A stretch of DNA of 64,000 nucleotides, from the NCBI GenBank assembly GCA_002729695.1, contig PBYQ01000016.1, forward strand, positions 51,986 through 115,985. Direction: 5' to 3'. Made by a program: the position numbers and the translations under genes. This DNA comes from Citromicrobium sp. (lineage in GTDB: Bacteria > Pseudomonadota > Alphaproteobacteria > Sphingomonadales > Sphingomonadaceae). Positions 10,894-18,522 of the stretch are shown here, piece by piece (the stretch's first letter is position 1; each line of letters begins with the position of its first letter). A model generated the notes under the pieces. The model was not told the DNA's origin. It saw only the letters and a program-made list of their open reading frames with translations, and made no database searches.

Positions 10894-11495
10894 AGTATTT
10901 GCGTCAACTCCCGCTCATCTCGACGATCGTGGTCGTTCTTGCGGCTGCGATCATGGTCGGGCTCGGCTTCTGGCAGCTTGGTCGGGCGGACGAGAAGGAA
11001 GAACTGCTAGCCCGATATGCGGCGGCGGGTGACGATCAGGAACTGGTCGCATGGCCGGGGGACGACAAGGACCTGCTCAAGAAGCGGCTCTATCGTCGTA
11101 GCGAAGTCGATTGCACCAGGGTGACCGAACTGACCGCCGTGGCGGGTACCAACGCGAAGGGTTCACCAGGCTGGGCGCAGATTGCCGAGTGCGAGATCAA
11201 GGGTGGTGGCACTGCCCGGATCGCGCTCGGATGGACCCGGGTGCCCGATGGCCCGATCTGGAACGGCGGCGAAGTGACGGGGATTCTCGCGCCGGGCCCG
11301 CGTCTGGTGGCCGATCCGCCGCGCGCCGGGCTCATCCCGCTCGAGCGACCCGATCCCTCGGACCTGCCGAACAACCACATGGCCTATGCGTGGCAGTGGT
11401 TCCTCTTCGCCCTGACCGCGCTGGTGATTTACGGGCTGGCGGTGCGCAAGCGGATGCTGGGAAGCGATTCCGCTGAGCAGGACGGGGAGGGCTGA
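10890..11495 (+). CDS. surf1: SURF1-family oxidase assembly protein
   Basis: SURF1/Shy1 homologue that helps insert haem A into subunit I. The 201-aa protein keeps the two membrane helices at each end: residues about 8-28, followed by the signature GFWQLGRADEKEELL, and about 166-187, preceded by PNNHMAYAWQWF. A periplasmic domain lies between. It is shorter than many family members (about 230-250 aa), mainly in the middle. It is coupled to DUF983 (ATGA) and followed by thrC after only two bases, so oxidase assembly and threonine synthase genes share a transcript. Confidence 0.92.
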   Translation: MKYLRQLPLISTIVVVLAAAIMVGLGFWQLGRADEKEELLARYAAAGDDQELVAWPGDDKDLLKKRLYRRSEVDCTRVTELTAVAGTNAKGSPGWAQIAECEIKGGGTARIALGWTRVPDGPIWNGGEVTGILAPGPRLVADPPRAGLIPLERPDPSDLPNNHMAYAWQWFLFALTALVIYGLAVRKRMLGSDSAEQDGEG

Positions 11496-11497
11496 CG

Positions 11498-12910
11498 ATG
11501 CGCTACATATCTACTCGCGGCGGCGCCCCGGTGCTCGATTTCGAAGGCGTCACGCTCACCGGGCTGGCGAGCGACGGGGGCCTCTACCTGCCGCAGGAGT
11601 GGCCGCACTTCTCGAGCGACGAGATCGCCGCGCTGCGCGGGCTTCCCTATGCCGAACTCGCTGTGCGGATCATGGCACCCTTCGTGGGAGAGAGCCTTTC
11701 CGAACACGAGCTGCGCGATCTCTGCGTACAGGCCTACGAGTCGTTCGATCATGCGGCTGTCACTCCGCTGGTTCAGCTCGACCAGCAGCACTGGCTGCTC
11801 GAACTGTTCCACGGGCCGACGCTTGCGTTCAAGGATGTGGCACTGCAACTGCTCGGGCTGCTGTTCGAGCGGTTTCTGAAGAAGCGCGAGCGCCCGCTGA
11901 CGATCATCGGGGCGACTAGCGGCGATACGGGCTCCGCGGCGATCCATGCGGTCGCCGGGCGCGAGGGCGTGGAGATCTTCATGCTCCATCCCGAAGGCCG
12001 GGTGAGCGAGATCCAGCGCCGCCAGATGACCACGGTGAGCGCGGCCAATGTCCACAATATCGCGATTGCCGGCAGCTTCGACGATGCGCAGTCGCACGTG
12101 AAGCGAATGTTTGCCGATTCTGTACTGACCGATCGGCTCGATATCGGCGCGGTCAATTCGATCAACTGGGCGCGGCTCATGGCGCAGGTGGTGTATTATT
12201 TCGCCGCCGCGCTGCAGCTTGGCGCGCCCGACCGCAAGGTGGCCTTCAGCGTGCCGACCGGGAATTTCGGCGATGTCTTTGCTGGCTATGTCGCGGCACA
12301 GATGGGCCTGCCGGTGGAGCGGCTGATCGTCGCCACCAACAAGAACGACATCCTCGCCCGCGCGATCCGCGACGGCGACTATTCGGTGGGCGAGAGCCAC
12401 GCGACGATCACTCCGTCGATGGATATCCAGGTCAGCTCCAATTTCGAACGCCTGCTGTTCGAGGCGAACGGTCGCGACGCCGCGGCGCTGGCTGCGCAGA
12501 TGGAAGGGTTCGGGGCGAGCAAGGCACTGGCGCTCGATCCCGCACAGCGCGAAGGGATCGCCGCGATGTTCTCCGCGCACCGTGCCACGCCCGAGGATAC
12601 GCTGGCGGCGATGCGCTGGGCTTACGAGAATTGCGGCGAAGTGATCGACCCGCACACCGCCGTGGGCCTGCATGCTGCGTGTTCCATGACGATGGCGGAA
12701 GAGATCGACCCGGCGGTGCCTGTCGTCACGCTCGCCACCGCGCACCCGGCGAAGTTTCCCGACGCGGTCGAGCAGGCGATCGGCACCAGCGCCGACTTGC
12801 CCGCGCGTGTCGGCGATCTATTCGCGCTGGAGGAGCGCTTCGATACGCTGTCCGCCGATTACGAGGCGGTACGCGATCATATCGCTGCGCGCGCCAGCGG
12901 CACTCGCTGA
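11498..12910 (+). CDS. thrC: Threonine synthase
   Basis: PLP enzyme that converts O-phosphohomoserine to threonine. The 470-aa protein has the N-terminal MRYISTRGGAP motif, the PLP-binding lysine Lys112 in HGPTLAFKDVALQLLG, and the phosphate/substrate loop GATSGDTGSAAIHA. The yeast/E. coli-type C-terminal region with TATHPAKFPDAVE-like sequence (ATAHPAKFPDAVE) is also present. The next gene's ATG overlaps its TGA. Confidence 0.96.
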   Translation: MRYISTRGGAPVLDFEGVTLTGLASDGGLYLPQEWPHFSSDEIAALRGLPYAELAVRIMAPFVGESLSEHELRDLCVQAYESFDHAAVTPLVQLDQQHWLLELFHGPTLAFKDVALQLLGLLFERFLKKRERPLTIIGATSGDTGSAAIHAVAGREGVEIFMLHPEGRVSEIQRRQMTTVSAANVHNIAIAGSFDDAQSHVKRMFADSVLTDRLDIGAVNSINWARLMAQVVYYFAAALQLGAPDRKVAFSVPTGNFGDVFAGYVAAQMGLPVERLIVATNKNDILARAIRDGDYSVGESHATITPSMDIQVSSNFERLLFEANGRDAAALAAQMEGFGASKALALDPAQREGIAAMFSAHRATPEDTLAAMRWAYENCGEVIDPHTAVGLHAACSMTMAEEIDPAVPVVTLATAHPAKFPDAVEQAIGTSADLPARVGDLFALEERFDTLSADYEAVRDHIAARASGTR

Positions 12911-13794
12911 TGGCAGAGCTGCGCCTAGAACCGCAGCTGATGATCGGGCAGCCGTGGGCGGACTACGGCCTGATCGACAGCGGGCATGGCCGCAAGCTGG
13001 AGCGATTCGGGCGCTTCCGCTTCATCCGTCCCGAGCCGCAGGCGATGTGGAGCCCGCGCGAAGCCGACTGGCAGGCGGATGGCGAATTCCTCCCCGGCGC
13101 GGACGAGGATGGTGGCGGGCGCTGGGACCTCTCTCCGGAAGTGCCCGATAGCTGGACGCTCGAGTGGGACGATGTGCGCTTCAACGCGCAATGCACCCCG
13201 TTCCGCCACCTCGGCTTCTTCCCCGACATGGCTCCGGTGTGGGAATGGATGCGCGGCGAACTTGCCGACACGCAGGACGCGCAGACGCTCAACATGTTCG
13301 GCTACACCGGCGTCGGCACTCTGGCGCTGAGCCAGTGCGGCCCGGTTACCCATGTCGATGCCTCCAAGAAGTCGGTCGCGCAGGCACGCGAGAACGCCGC
13401 GCTGGCCGGGATGGAGGATCGCCCGGTCCGCTGGCTGGTCGACGATGCGGCCAAGTTCGCCGCGCGCGAAGTCCGGCGCGAAAACCGTTACGACGGGATC
13501 ATTCTCGACCCGCCCAAGTTCGGGCGCGGGCCGAAGAACGAGACCTGGCGGCTCGAGGAAGGCCTCGCCCCGCTGATCGCCGATTGCCGGCAATTGCTCG
13601 ACGCGAACAGCCGCTTCCTCTTCCTCACCGTCTACGCCGTGCGGATGAGCAGCCTCGCGCTCGCTGCGCTGCTCGACGAGGCCTTTGCCGGCCTGCCCGG
13701 CACGATCGAGCACGGCGATCTGGGCGTGCGCGAGGAAAATGATGGCCGCGTTCTGCCCACCGCCATCTTCGCACGCTGGCGCAATCCTGCTTGA
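12910..13794 (+). CDS. Class I SAM-dependent methyltransferase, RlmI-like
   Basis: A 294-aa methyltransferase of the RlmI/RlmK-like family (PF10672). The Rossmann core is visible: the SAM loop TLNMFGYTGVGTLALSQ, the acidic motif VTHVDASKKSVAQARENA and the catalytic motif ILDPPKFGRGPKNETW, in which DPPKF is characteristic of rRNA base methyltransferases acting on the ribosome. The N-terminal 90 residues are a separate small domain. The target base cannot be assigned from sequence alone. It is coupled to thrC (TGATG) and followed by folB after 10 bases. Confidence 0.85.
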   Translation: MAELRLEPQLMIGQPWADYGLIDSGHGRKLERFGRFRFIRPEPQAMWSPREADWQADGEFLPGADEDGGGRWDLSPEVPDSWTLEWDDVRFNAQCTPFRHLGFFPDMAPVWEWMRGELADTQDAQTLNMFGYTGVGTLALSQCGPVTHVDASKKSVAQARENAALAGMEDRPVRWLVDDAAKFAAREVRRENRYDGIILDPPKFGRGPKNETWRLEEGLAPLIADCRQLLDANSRFLFLTVYAVRMSSLALAALLDEAFAGLPGTIEHGDLGVREENDGRVLPTAIFARWRNPA

Positions 13795-13804
13795 AGGGCC
13801 CCCG

Positions 13805-14176
13805 ATGACCGACAGCCTCACCCTGCAGTTCGCCGACATCGAAACCGATGTGCTCACCGGAATCTATTCCGAGGAGACGGGCAAGCCGCAGCCGCTGCGG
13901 ATCACGATCGAGGTGCATATGCGCCCGATGCCGCGGTACGAGCCGGACACCACGCTCGACGCGAGCAAGAACTACATGGACCTGAAGCACGCCGCGACCG
14001 AGGCGCTGCCCGACGGCGTGCATTTCAAACTGATCGAGGCGGTCGCGGATCACATCTGCGAAACGCTGTTCCTGCAGGATGAGCGAATCCACGCGGTTAC
14101 GGTCAAGATCGTGAAGCTGGCGATTGCGGTCGATAACGAAAAAATCGGTATCACACTGCATCGCGAGCGGCCCTGA
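13805..14176 (+). CDS. folB: Dihydroneopterin aldolase family protein
   Basis: A 123-aa protein of the FolB fold, predicted to cleave 7,8-dihydroneopterin in folate synthesis. Family features are TGIYSEETGKPQPLRITIEV, the YMDLKHAATEAL segment, the conserved glutamate region FKLIEAVADHICETLF and the C-terminal strand VTVKIVKLAIAVDNEKIGI. The start is the ATG at 13805, 10 bases after the methyltransferase stop. Some FolB-like proteins in this group replace the usual catalytic Lys, so activity should be regarded as probable rather than certain. Confidence 0.85.
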   Translation: MTDSLTLQFADIETDVLTGIYSEETGKPQPLRITIEVHMRPMPRYEPDTTLDASKNYMDLKHAATEALPDGVHFKLIEAVADHICETLFLQDERIHAVTVKIVKLAIAVDNEKIGITLHRERP

Positions 14177-14177
14177 C

Positions 14178-14561
14178 ATGGGCGATCCGGCACCTGCCGT
14201 TATCCGGGTAGAACCGCTGCCCGATCCTGCGCTCGACGCGGCGGCGGCATTCCATGCCCGCTGGGCGGACGATGTGCACTGTGCCGCTGCGCAAGGTCGC
14301 GAGTTTATCGTGGTGGTGCTGAACCCCGCGCCCTTCGACCATGCCGACTGGCGGCGTGCTGCAGCGCGCGATCTTGCCCGCGCGTACCCCGATCATTGCA
14401 TCAATATCGTCGCCGGAATCGACGGCGGCGCTCTGACGCGGATGGTGGACTTCCTCGGCCGCGCGCCTGCGATTACCGGGCAATATCTCCCGCTGGCGGA
14501 CACTGCCCCTTGCGAGAGCGGCAGTGATGGCCGACTTGGGGACGATGACACGGACGGTTGA
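14178..14561 (+). CDS. Hypothetical protein, possible Rossmann-like fragment, between folB and moaA
   Basis: A 127-aa soluble protein that I do not firmly recognise. It begins one base after the folB stop and its end overlaps the moaA start region by about 35 bases, so it belongs to the operon. Predicted beta strands (FIVVVLNPAPF, HCINIVAGI) alternate with helices (DWRRAAARDLARAY, GALTRMVDFLGRA) in the manner of a small Rossmann-like domain. No glycine-rich nucleotide loop or catalytic motif is visible. The function is unknown. Confidence 0.7.
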   Translation: MGDPAPAVIRVEPLPDPALDAAAAFHARWADDVHCAAAQGREFIVVVLNPAPFDHADWRRAAARDLARAYPDHCINIVAGIDGGALTRMVDFLGRAPAITGQYLPLADTAPCESGSDGRLGDDDTDG

Positions 14562-15576
14562 TCGCCTCGACACGCTGACCGAGCCAGCCCCGCTGGTCGA
14601 TACGCACCACCGGCGGATCACCTACCTGCGCCTGTCGGTCACCGATCGCTGCGATCTCAGATGCACCTATTGCATGCCCGAGCGCATGCAGTTCCTCCCC
14701 AAGGCGGAGGTGCTTTCTCTCGAAGAGCTCTACGCGCTGGCACGCAGCTTCATGGCGCGCGGCGTGCGCACGATCCGCCTGACCGGTGGCGAGCCGTTGG
14801 TGCGGCGTGATGTGATCGATCTGGTGCGCGCGATCGGCCGCCATGTCGGGGCTGAGCTCGACGAAGTAACGCTGACCACCAATGGTACGCAGTTGGCGAG
14901 CAATGCCGATGCGCTGGCGAGGGCAGGGGTGCGCCGGATCAATGTTTCGCTCGACACGCGCGACCCGGCGACCTTCCGTGCGCTGTCGCGCCGCGATGCG
15001 CTGCCGCAGGTGCTCGAAGGGATTGCCGCGGCCCGCACAGCGGGGCTCAAGGTCAAGCTCAACACCGTCGTGATGCGCGGCGTGAGCGATGCGGAAATAT
15101 CCGATCTGGTCGCGTGGGCGCATGCCCAAGGCCACGCGATCAGCCTGATCGAGACCATGCCGCTGGGCGAGGTGGACGAGGCGCGCGAGGATCGCTTCGT
15201 TTCGCTGGCCGATGTCCGCCGCGATCTCGAGGCGCGCTGGACGCTGACGCCCAGCGATGTTCGCACGCCGGGCCCGTCGCGCTATTTCGACATTGCCGAG
15301 ACCGGGGGGCGGATCGGTTTTATCACTCCGATGAGTGAGAATTTCTGCGCGGGCTGCAACCGCCTTCGGGTGACCGCGACCGGGCAGCTTTATCCCTGCC
15401 TCGGCGGGGGTGAGCGGGTCGACCTGCGAGCCGCGCTGCGATCTGGTGCGCCCGAAGCGGAGGTGGCCGCTGCTTTGGATCGTGCGATGCTCATCAAGCC
15501 CGAGAGGCACGATTTCCGCATCGGGGCCGGGGAGGCGCCTGCACAGCCGCGCCATATGTCGGTGACGGGTGGGTGA
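14527..15576 (+). CDS. moaA: GTP 3',8-cyclase
   Basis: Radical-SAM enzyme for the first step of molybdenum cofactor synthesis (GTP to 3',8-cyclo-7,8-dihydro-GTP). It carries the N-terminal [4Fe-4S] motif CDLRCTYC (Cys42, Cys46, Cys49), LTGGEPLVRRD, the second cluster ligands CAGCNRLRVTATGQLYPC, and a C-terminal HMSVTGG ending with the functional Gly-Gly. Starts at GTG 14524, ATG 14527 and ATG 14545 are all in frame; I give the second, preceded by GAGAG at about 8 bases. moaD and moaE follow after a repeat-bearing spacer. Confidence 0.96.
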   Translation: MADLGTMTRTVDRLDTLTEPAPLVDTHHRRITYLRLSVTDRCDLRCTYCMPERMQFLPKAEVLSLEELYALARSFMARGVRTIRLTGGEPLVRRDVIDLVRAIGRHVGAELDEVTLTTNGTQLASNADALARAGVRRINVSLDTRDPATFRALSRRDALPQVLEGIAAARTAGLKVKLNTVVMRGVSDAEISDLVAWAHAQGHAISLIETMPLGEVDEAREDRFVSLADVRRDLEARWTLTPSDVRTPGPSRYFDIAETGGRIGFITPMSENFCAGCNRLRVTATGQLYPCLGGGERVDLRAALRSGAPEAEVAAALDRAMLIKPERHDFRIGAGEAPAQPRHMSVTGG

Positions 15577-15640
15577 GCGGCGTCATGGGCAGCATGTCCC
15601 CGATCGATGGGAGGCTTGGCGGTGCATCGCCGCAAGCGCC

Positions 15641-15736
15641 GAACCCCCACCCCCGGACCCCTCCCCAGGGGGAGGGGAGAATGTGGGCGCATGCCCTTGT
15701 ACTCCTCCCCCTTGAGGGGGAGGCCGGGTGGGGGCG
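15641..15736. repeat. Two inverted copies of a G/C-run palindromic repeat between moaA and moaD
   Basis: Copy one holds the palindrome CCCCTCCCCAGGGGGAGGGG with ACCCCCACCCCCGG on its left. Copy two (about 15702-15734) holds CCTCCCCCTTGAGGGGGAGG with CCGGGTGGGGG on its right. Reverse-complementing copy one gives the same order of elements, so they are inverted copies of one REP-like unit. Similar C-run/G-run palindromes are common in intergenic DNA of sphingomonads (recalled, not searched). Together they could form a large structure in the moa transcript. Confidence 0.75.
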
Positions 15737-15820
15737 TACGGCGTACGTGGCTTGGCGGCCCATCGCCACTCACTCCAAACGACGGCCGCCAACCCTCCCG
15801 ACTTGCAAGGGCGCGATAGA

Positions 15821-16063
15821 ATGTCCGTAACCGTCCTTTTTCTCGGCCCCTTGCGCGATCTGGCGGGTGTGCCGCAGGCCGAATATCCTGCCCCGCTCGA
15901 TTGGGACGGGCTGCTCGCCGCAGTTTCCCCTGCCGTTGCCGAGCAATTGCGTGAGCCGCGCGTGCATGTCGCGTGCGCGGGCAGGGTTCTGTCGGACAAA
16001 GCCGATCTCGCTGCGCAGGACGGCGAAGAGGTCGCGCTGCTGCCTCCCGTCAGTGGCGGCTGA
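15821..16063 (+). CDS. moaD: Molybdopterin synthase small subunit
   Basis: Ubiquitin-like sulfur carrier (80 aa) of molybdopterin synthase. It has the beta-grasp start MSVTVLFLGPLRDLAG and the essential C-terminal LLPPVSGG, whose terminal Gly-Gly is adenylated and thiocarboxylated. Its TGA overlaps the moaE ATG by one base (TGATG), matching the equimolar subunits of the enzyme. About 245 bases of repeat-bearing spacer separate it from moaA. Confidence 0.93.
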   Translation: MSVTVLFLGPLRDLAGVPQAEYPAPLDWDGLLAAVSPAVAEQLREPRVHVACAGRVLSDKADLAAQDGEEVALLPPVSGG

Positions 16064-16530
16064 TGGCCAGGCTCACGCTCGAAACCCCCGCGGACGTTCG
16101 CCTGCTTGATTCGGGAATATCGGTCGGCGAGGCGCTTGCCGCCTTCAACGCCGCTTATCCGGACGCGGGCGGGATTGCGACATTCCTCGGCAAGGTGCGG
16201 CCTGACGAAGATGTTCGCGTGCTCGAACTCACGCATTATGACCCTCTCACCCTGCCCGGAATGCGCGAGCTGGCGGACAAGGCGCTGACACGCTGGCCGC
16301 TCGACGGGGTGCTGGTATGGCACCGAATCGGGGTGATGCATCCGGGCGAGGGGATCGTTCTGGTCGCTGCCGCCGCACGCCATCGCCGCGACGCCTTTCA
16401 TGCGGTCGACTTCCTGATGGACTATCTGAAAAGCGCCGCGTGGCTGTGGAAACGCGAGAAGCGCGCGGATGGCTGGCACTGGATCGAGCCGCGCGCGCAG
16501 GATTTTGCCGACCGCAACCGCTGGGCCTGA
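16063..16530 (+). CDS. moaE: Molybdopterin synthase catalytic subunit
   Basis: Catalytic subunit that inserts dithiolene sulfur into precursor Z with MoaD. The 155-aa protein shows GGIATFLGKVRPDEDVRVLELTHYD, WHRIGVMHPGEGIVLVAAAARHR and the lysine-containing active-site segment LKSAAWLWKREKRADGWHWIE. The start is fixed by the TGATG overlap with moaD. An FNR box lies 16 bases after its stop. Confidence 0.95.
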   Translation: MARLTLETPADVRLLDSGISVGEALAAFNAAYPDAGGIATFLGKVRPDEDVRVLELTHYDPLTLPGMRELADKALTRWPLDGVLVWHRIGVMHPGEGIVLVAAAARHRRDAFHAVDFLMDYLKSAAWLWKREKRADGWHWIEPRAQDFADRNRWA

Positions 16531-16546
16531 CCATAATTATCGCAAA

Positions 16547-16560
16547 TTGATCCAGATCAA
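16547..16560. promoter_or_regulatory. FNR/FnrL binding site
   Basis: TTGATCCAGATCAA is a perfect match to the FNR consensus TTGATnnnnATCAA. It lies 106 bases before the start of the membrane-protein gene at 16653 and close to the FNR-family gene at 17172-17861. A CATAAT hexamer (16532-16537) just upstream would put the box near its transcription start, a repressing geometry. A start about 40 bases downstream would be an activating geometry. The sequence does not decide between the two. Confidence 0.8.
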
Positions 16561-16585
16561 GGCGCGCAGCCCGCGATTCGAGCAA

Positions 16586-16648
16586 ACCGCTTCTCGACGA
16601 CAACGAGGAGCAACGGACAGACCGCTCCTCGACCATGACGAGGAGCGA
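16586..16648 (+). promoter_or_regulatory. Tandem-duplicated hairpin leader covering a Shine-Dalgarno
   Basis: Two 28-base direct repeats (23/28 identical, period 35) each fold as a hairpin. The first pairs GCTTCTCG (16589-16596) with CGAGGAGC (16604-16611). The second pairs CGCTCCTCG (16623-16631) perfectly with CGAGGAGCG (16639-16647). The second right arm is the GAGGAG ribosome binding site of the gene starting at 16653. The right arm of hairpin one can instead pair perfectly with the left arm of hairpin two, which would free that site. Confidence 0.6.
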
Positions 16649-16652
16649 TACC

Positions 16653-17171
16653 ATGTCCGAACGTCTGAACAGCGCGACCGTAGTCGAGAAGGCGATCGTG
16701 CACGCCGAATTGCCCAAAGCTCGCGTGAACACGCATGGCTTCTTCGAAACGCAGCCTATGGGGCTGATCGAAGCGCTCTCCGCCGACCCTGCAGAACGGG
16801 CGAACATCCGGCAGGACGTCGACCGCACCTTTGAAATGCCGGGCATGCTCTACGGTGCGACCGTCGCGCTCTATCTCGGCTTCATCGCGATGCTCGGCGT
16901 CGGATTTTCCAGCCCTGAACTTGCAATCCCGATGGCGATCTTCGCGATCTTCATCGTCGGACTGTTCGCCGCGCCCGCCGCGTGGCTCAGGCTGGGGCGC
17001 AAGCCGCAGGCGCGCGCCAAGAGCTTCGGCGAGCTGATGCGCGGCGGGATCGATACGCACACCGGTCGGCTAAAGGGCCGTGACGCGGCGGTGCAGATGA
17101 TGATCCTGCCGGTGCTGATCGTCGCGTGGGGCAGCGCGGTGCTGGTGATCGCCGGATCGGTCGGCGGCTGA
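16653..17171 (+). CDS. Uncharacterised membrane protein downstream of an FNR box
   Basis: A 172-aa protein that I do not recognise. The first 60 residues are polar (with an FETQPMGLIEALSADPAER segment). Two adjacent membrane helices follow at about residues 67-88 and 91-112, then a basic cytoplasmic loop (LRLGRKPQARAKS), and a last helix at about 146-170. The ATG at 16653 follows GAGGAG (16640-16645) and is preferred to the in-frame ATG at 16635, which lies in a hairpin loop without a ribosome site. The perfect FNR box upstream and the convergent fnrL gene immediately after suggest an oxygen-responsive membrane protein; the activity is unknown. Confidence 0.8.
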   Translation: MSERLNSATVVEKAIVHAELPKARVNTHGFFETQPMGLIEALSADPAERANIRQDVDRTFEMPGMLYGATVALYLGFIAMLGVGFSSPELAIPMAIFAIFIVGLFAAPAAWLRLGRKPQARAKSFGELMRGGIDTHTGRLKGRDAAVQMMILPVLIVAWGSAVLVIAGSVGG

Positions 17172-17861
17172 TCAGCTTTCCGCCATGAGGGAGAGGCGCG
17201 CGGGGTCGACCAGTTCGATCCCGCGTTTGCCGTGCCGCCGGATCGCGCCCGATTTTTCGAGCGCGGTAATCTTGCGGCTGACCGTCTCGATCGTCAGCCC
17301 TAGCATGTTGGCGCATTCGGCCCGGCTCAGCGGCAGATCGAAATGCTGTGCCGGGTGGCACGGCGAATCGCTGGCCGCTTTCGCGAAGCCGAAGAGCAGC
17401 CCTGCAACGCGCGCCTGGGCATCGGGCTTGCCGGTCAGCGCCAGCAGCGTGCGGCTCGCATGCAGGTCTTCCTGCGTCCGGCGCAGCAGCGCGCGACCCA
17501 GTGCCGGGTGCTCCGACATCGCGGTTTCGATATCCTCCCCGGCGAACACGCAGACTTCGGACGGAGCGAGCGCGACGACTTCGTGATCGTCGAAGGGCTG
17601 GAAGAATTCCCCCACGAAGCCCGCCGGGTGGACCAGCGCGAGTATCCGCTCGCGTCCTTCGGCATCGGTGGCGGAGACTTTCAGTGCGCCGCGTGTGAGA
17701 GTGGCGCAGGTGGTCACCTTCTCGCCTGCGCGGAACAGGACTTCGCCCGGTTCGAGCGTGCGGTGGCGACCGCGCTGGGAGAGAGTGTCGCGCTCTTCGT
17801 CGCTGAGCACGGAGCAGGCGGCGCGATCGCGGACGGGGCAAGTGGCGCAGGCAAGACTCAT
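17172..17861 (-). CDS. fnrL: Crp/Fnr-family oxygen-responsive regulator (FnrL-like)
   Basis: A 229-aa Crp/Fnr regulator. The N-terminus has the clustered cysteines Cys5, Cys8 and Cys16 (CATCPVRDRAAC), and Cys104 lies in the cyclic-nucleotide-like domain at the place of the fourth FNR ligand, so an oxygen-labile [4Fe-4S] cluster is predicted. The C-terminal helix-turn-helix reads LSRAECANMLGLTIETVSRK, and its IETVSRK recognition helix keeps the Glu and Ser-Arg of E. coli FNR that read TTGAT. A perfect TTGAT-N4-ATCAA site is 0.6 kb away. The gene is convergent with the membrane-protein gene, the stop codons touching. Confidence 0.92.
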   Translation of the reverse strand: MSLACATCPVRDRAACSVLSDEERDTLSQRGRHRTLEPGEVLFRAGEKVTTCATLTRGALKVSATDAEGRERILALVHPAGFVGEFFQPFDDHEVVALAPSEVCVFAGEDIETAMSEHPALGRALLRRTQEDLHASRTLLALTGKPDAQARVAGLLFGFAKAASDSPCHPAQHFDLPLSRAECANMLGLTIETVSRKITALEKSGAIRRHGKRGIELVDPARLSLMAES

Positions 17862-17870
17862 AGACGCTGC

Positions 17871-18446
17871 CTAGCGCGGCGAGAGTTCGTCGAGAACCCC
17901 GTCTTCCTGCGCGATCAGGCCAAGCACTGTATCGCGCGCGGCAATGATTTCCTCGACCGGCTCGCCGTCGACCGAGCGCACGGCGACCAGCGTATCGAGG
18001 TCTGCGAGCGGGATTGAGGTGCGCGAGCGAATCGAACGCAGGTTGGCATAGGCGACTTCGGCGCGGCCCCAGCTTTTGGAGCCAACGCCTCCACGCTCGG
18101 CGATGGCGGAGCGGGTTGCGGGCACCGCGCGCTCGAAATCCGCATGCGCCTCTCGCGCCTGGGCTTCCAGTTGCGCGACGCGTTCGAGCAGATCTGTGGA
18201 AAGCGTAGGGGGCGGCGGGGGCGGCGAGACGGGGGCAGGGGATTCGAACTGACCCGTCGCGGGGCTCTCGCCAGCTGGTGTGCACTTAGCGCAGTCTGCG
18301 CAGTCGCAGCTCGGCCGGGGAATCTGGCCCATCTGATACTCGGCCTCGCGCACGGCGAGCGATGGGTAGGCAGCCTCGGGCCCGGTCGCGCATGCGGCCA
18401 GACCTGCGGCGCAGGCAAGCAGGGTTGCGAGGCGGAGGGCGTTCAT
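17871..18446 (-). CDS. Lipoprotein with CxCxxCxxC motif, function unknown
   Basis: A 191-aa predicted lipoprotein (signal MNALRLATLLACAAGLAAC, lipid-modified Cys19). Shortly after the anchor is an unusual cluster SCDCADCAKC (Cys47, Cys49, Cys52, Cys55). A Pro-rich linker (PAPVSPPPPPPT) follows, then a largely helical C-terminal half rich in Ala, Arg and Glu (LLERVAQLEAQAREAHADFERA), probably coiled coil. I do not recognise a family. It ends nine bases upstream of the fnrL start on the same strand, so the two may be cotranscribed. The cysteines could bind metal or form disulfides; this is a guess. Confidence 0.7.
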   Translation of the reverse strand: MNALRLATLLACAAGLAACATGPEAAYPSLAVREAEYQMGQIPRPSCDCADCAKCTPAGESPATGQFESPAPVSPPPPPPTLSTDLLERVAQLEAQAREAHADFERAVPATRSAIAERGGVGSKSWGRAEVAYANLRSIRSRTSIPLADLDTLVAVRSVDGEPVEEIIAARDTVLGLIAQEDGVLDELSPR

Positions 18447-18522
18447 GCGCGCATCCTTAGCACGGCGTGCTGCGCGTGGTAGGGGAGATGAGGCGGGGCA
18501 CGCGATTCTGTCATCCGCGGCG

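Noticed and set aside
15577..15820. Overlapping small open frames in the moaA-moaD spacer.
   Set aside because: They are translations of the G/C-run palindromic repeats and their flanks; no ribosome site or protein resemblance.
16635..16652. Earlier ATG as start of the 172-aa membrane protein.
   Set aside because: It lies in the loop of the hairpin and has no ribosome binding site at proper distance, whereas ATG 16653 follows GAGGAG.
18235..18260. GATTCGAACTGACCCG-like string reminiscent of a tRNA 3' half.
   Set aside because: It lies inside the lipoprotein coding sequence and no acceptor stem, anticodon arm or D arm can be assembled around it.
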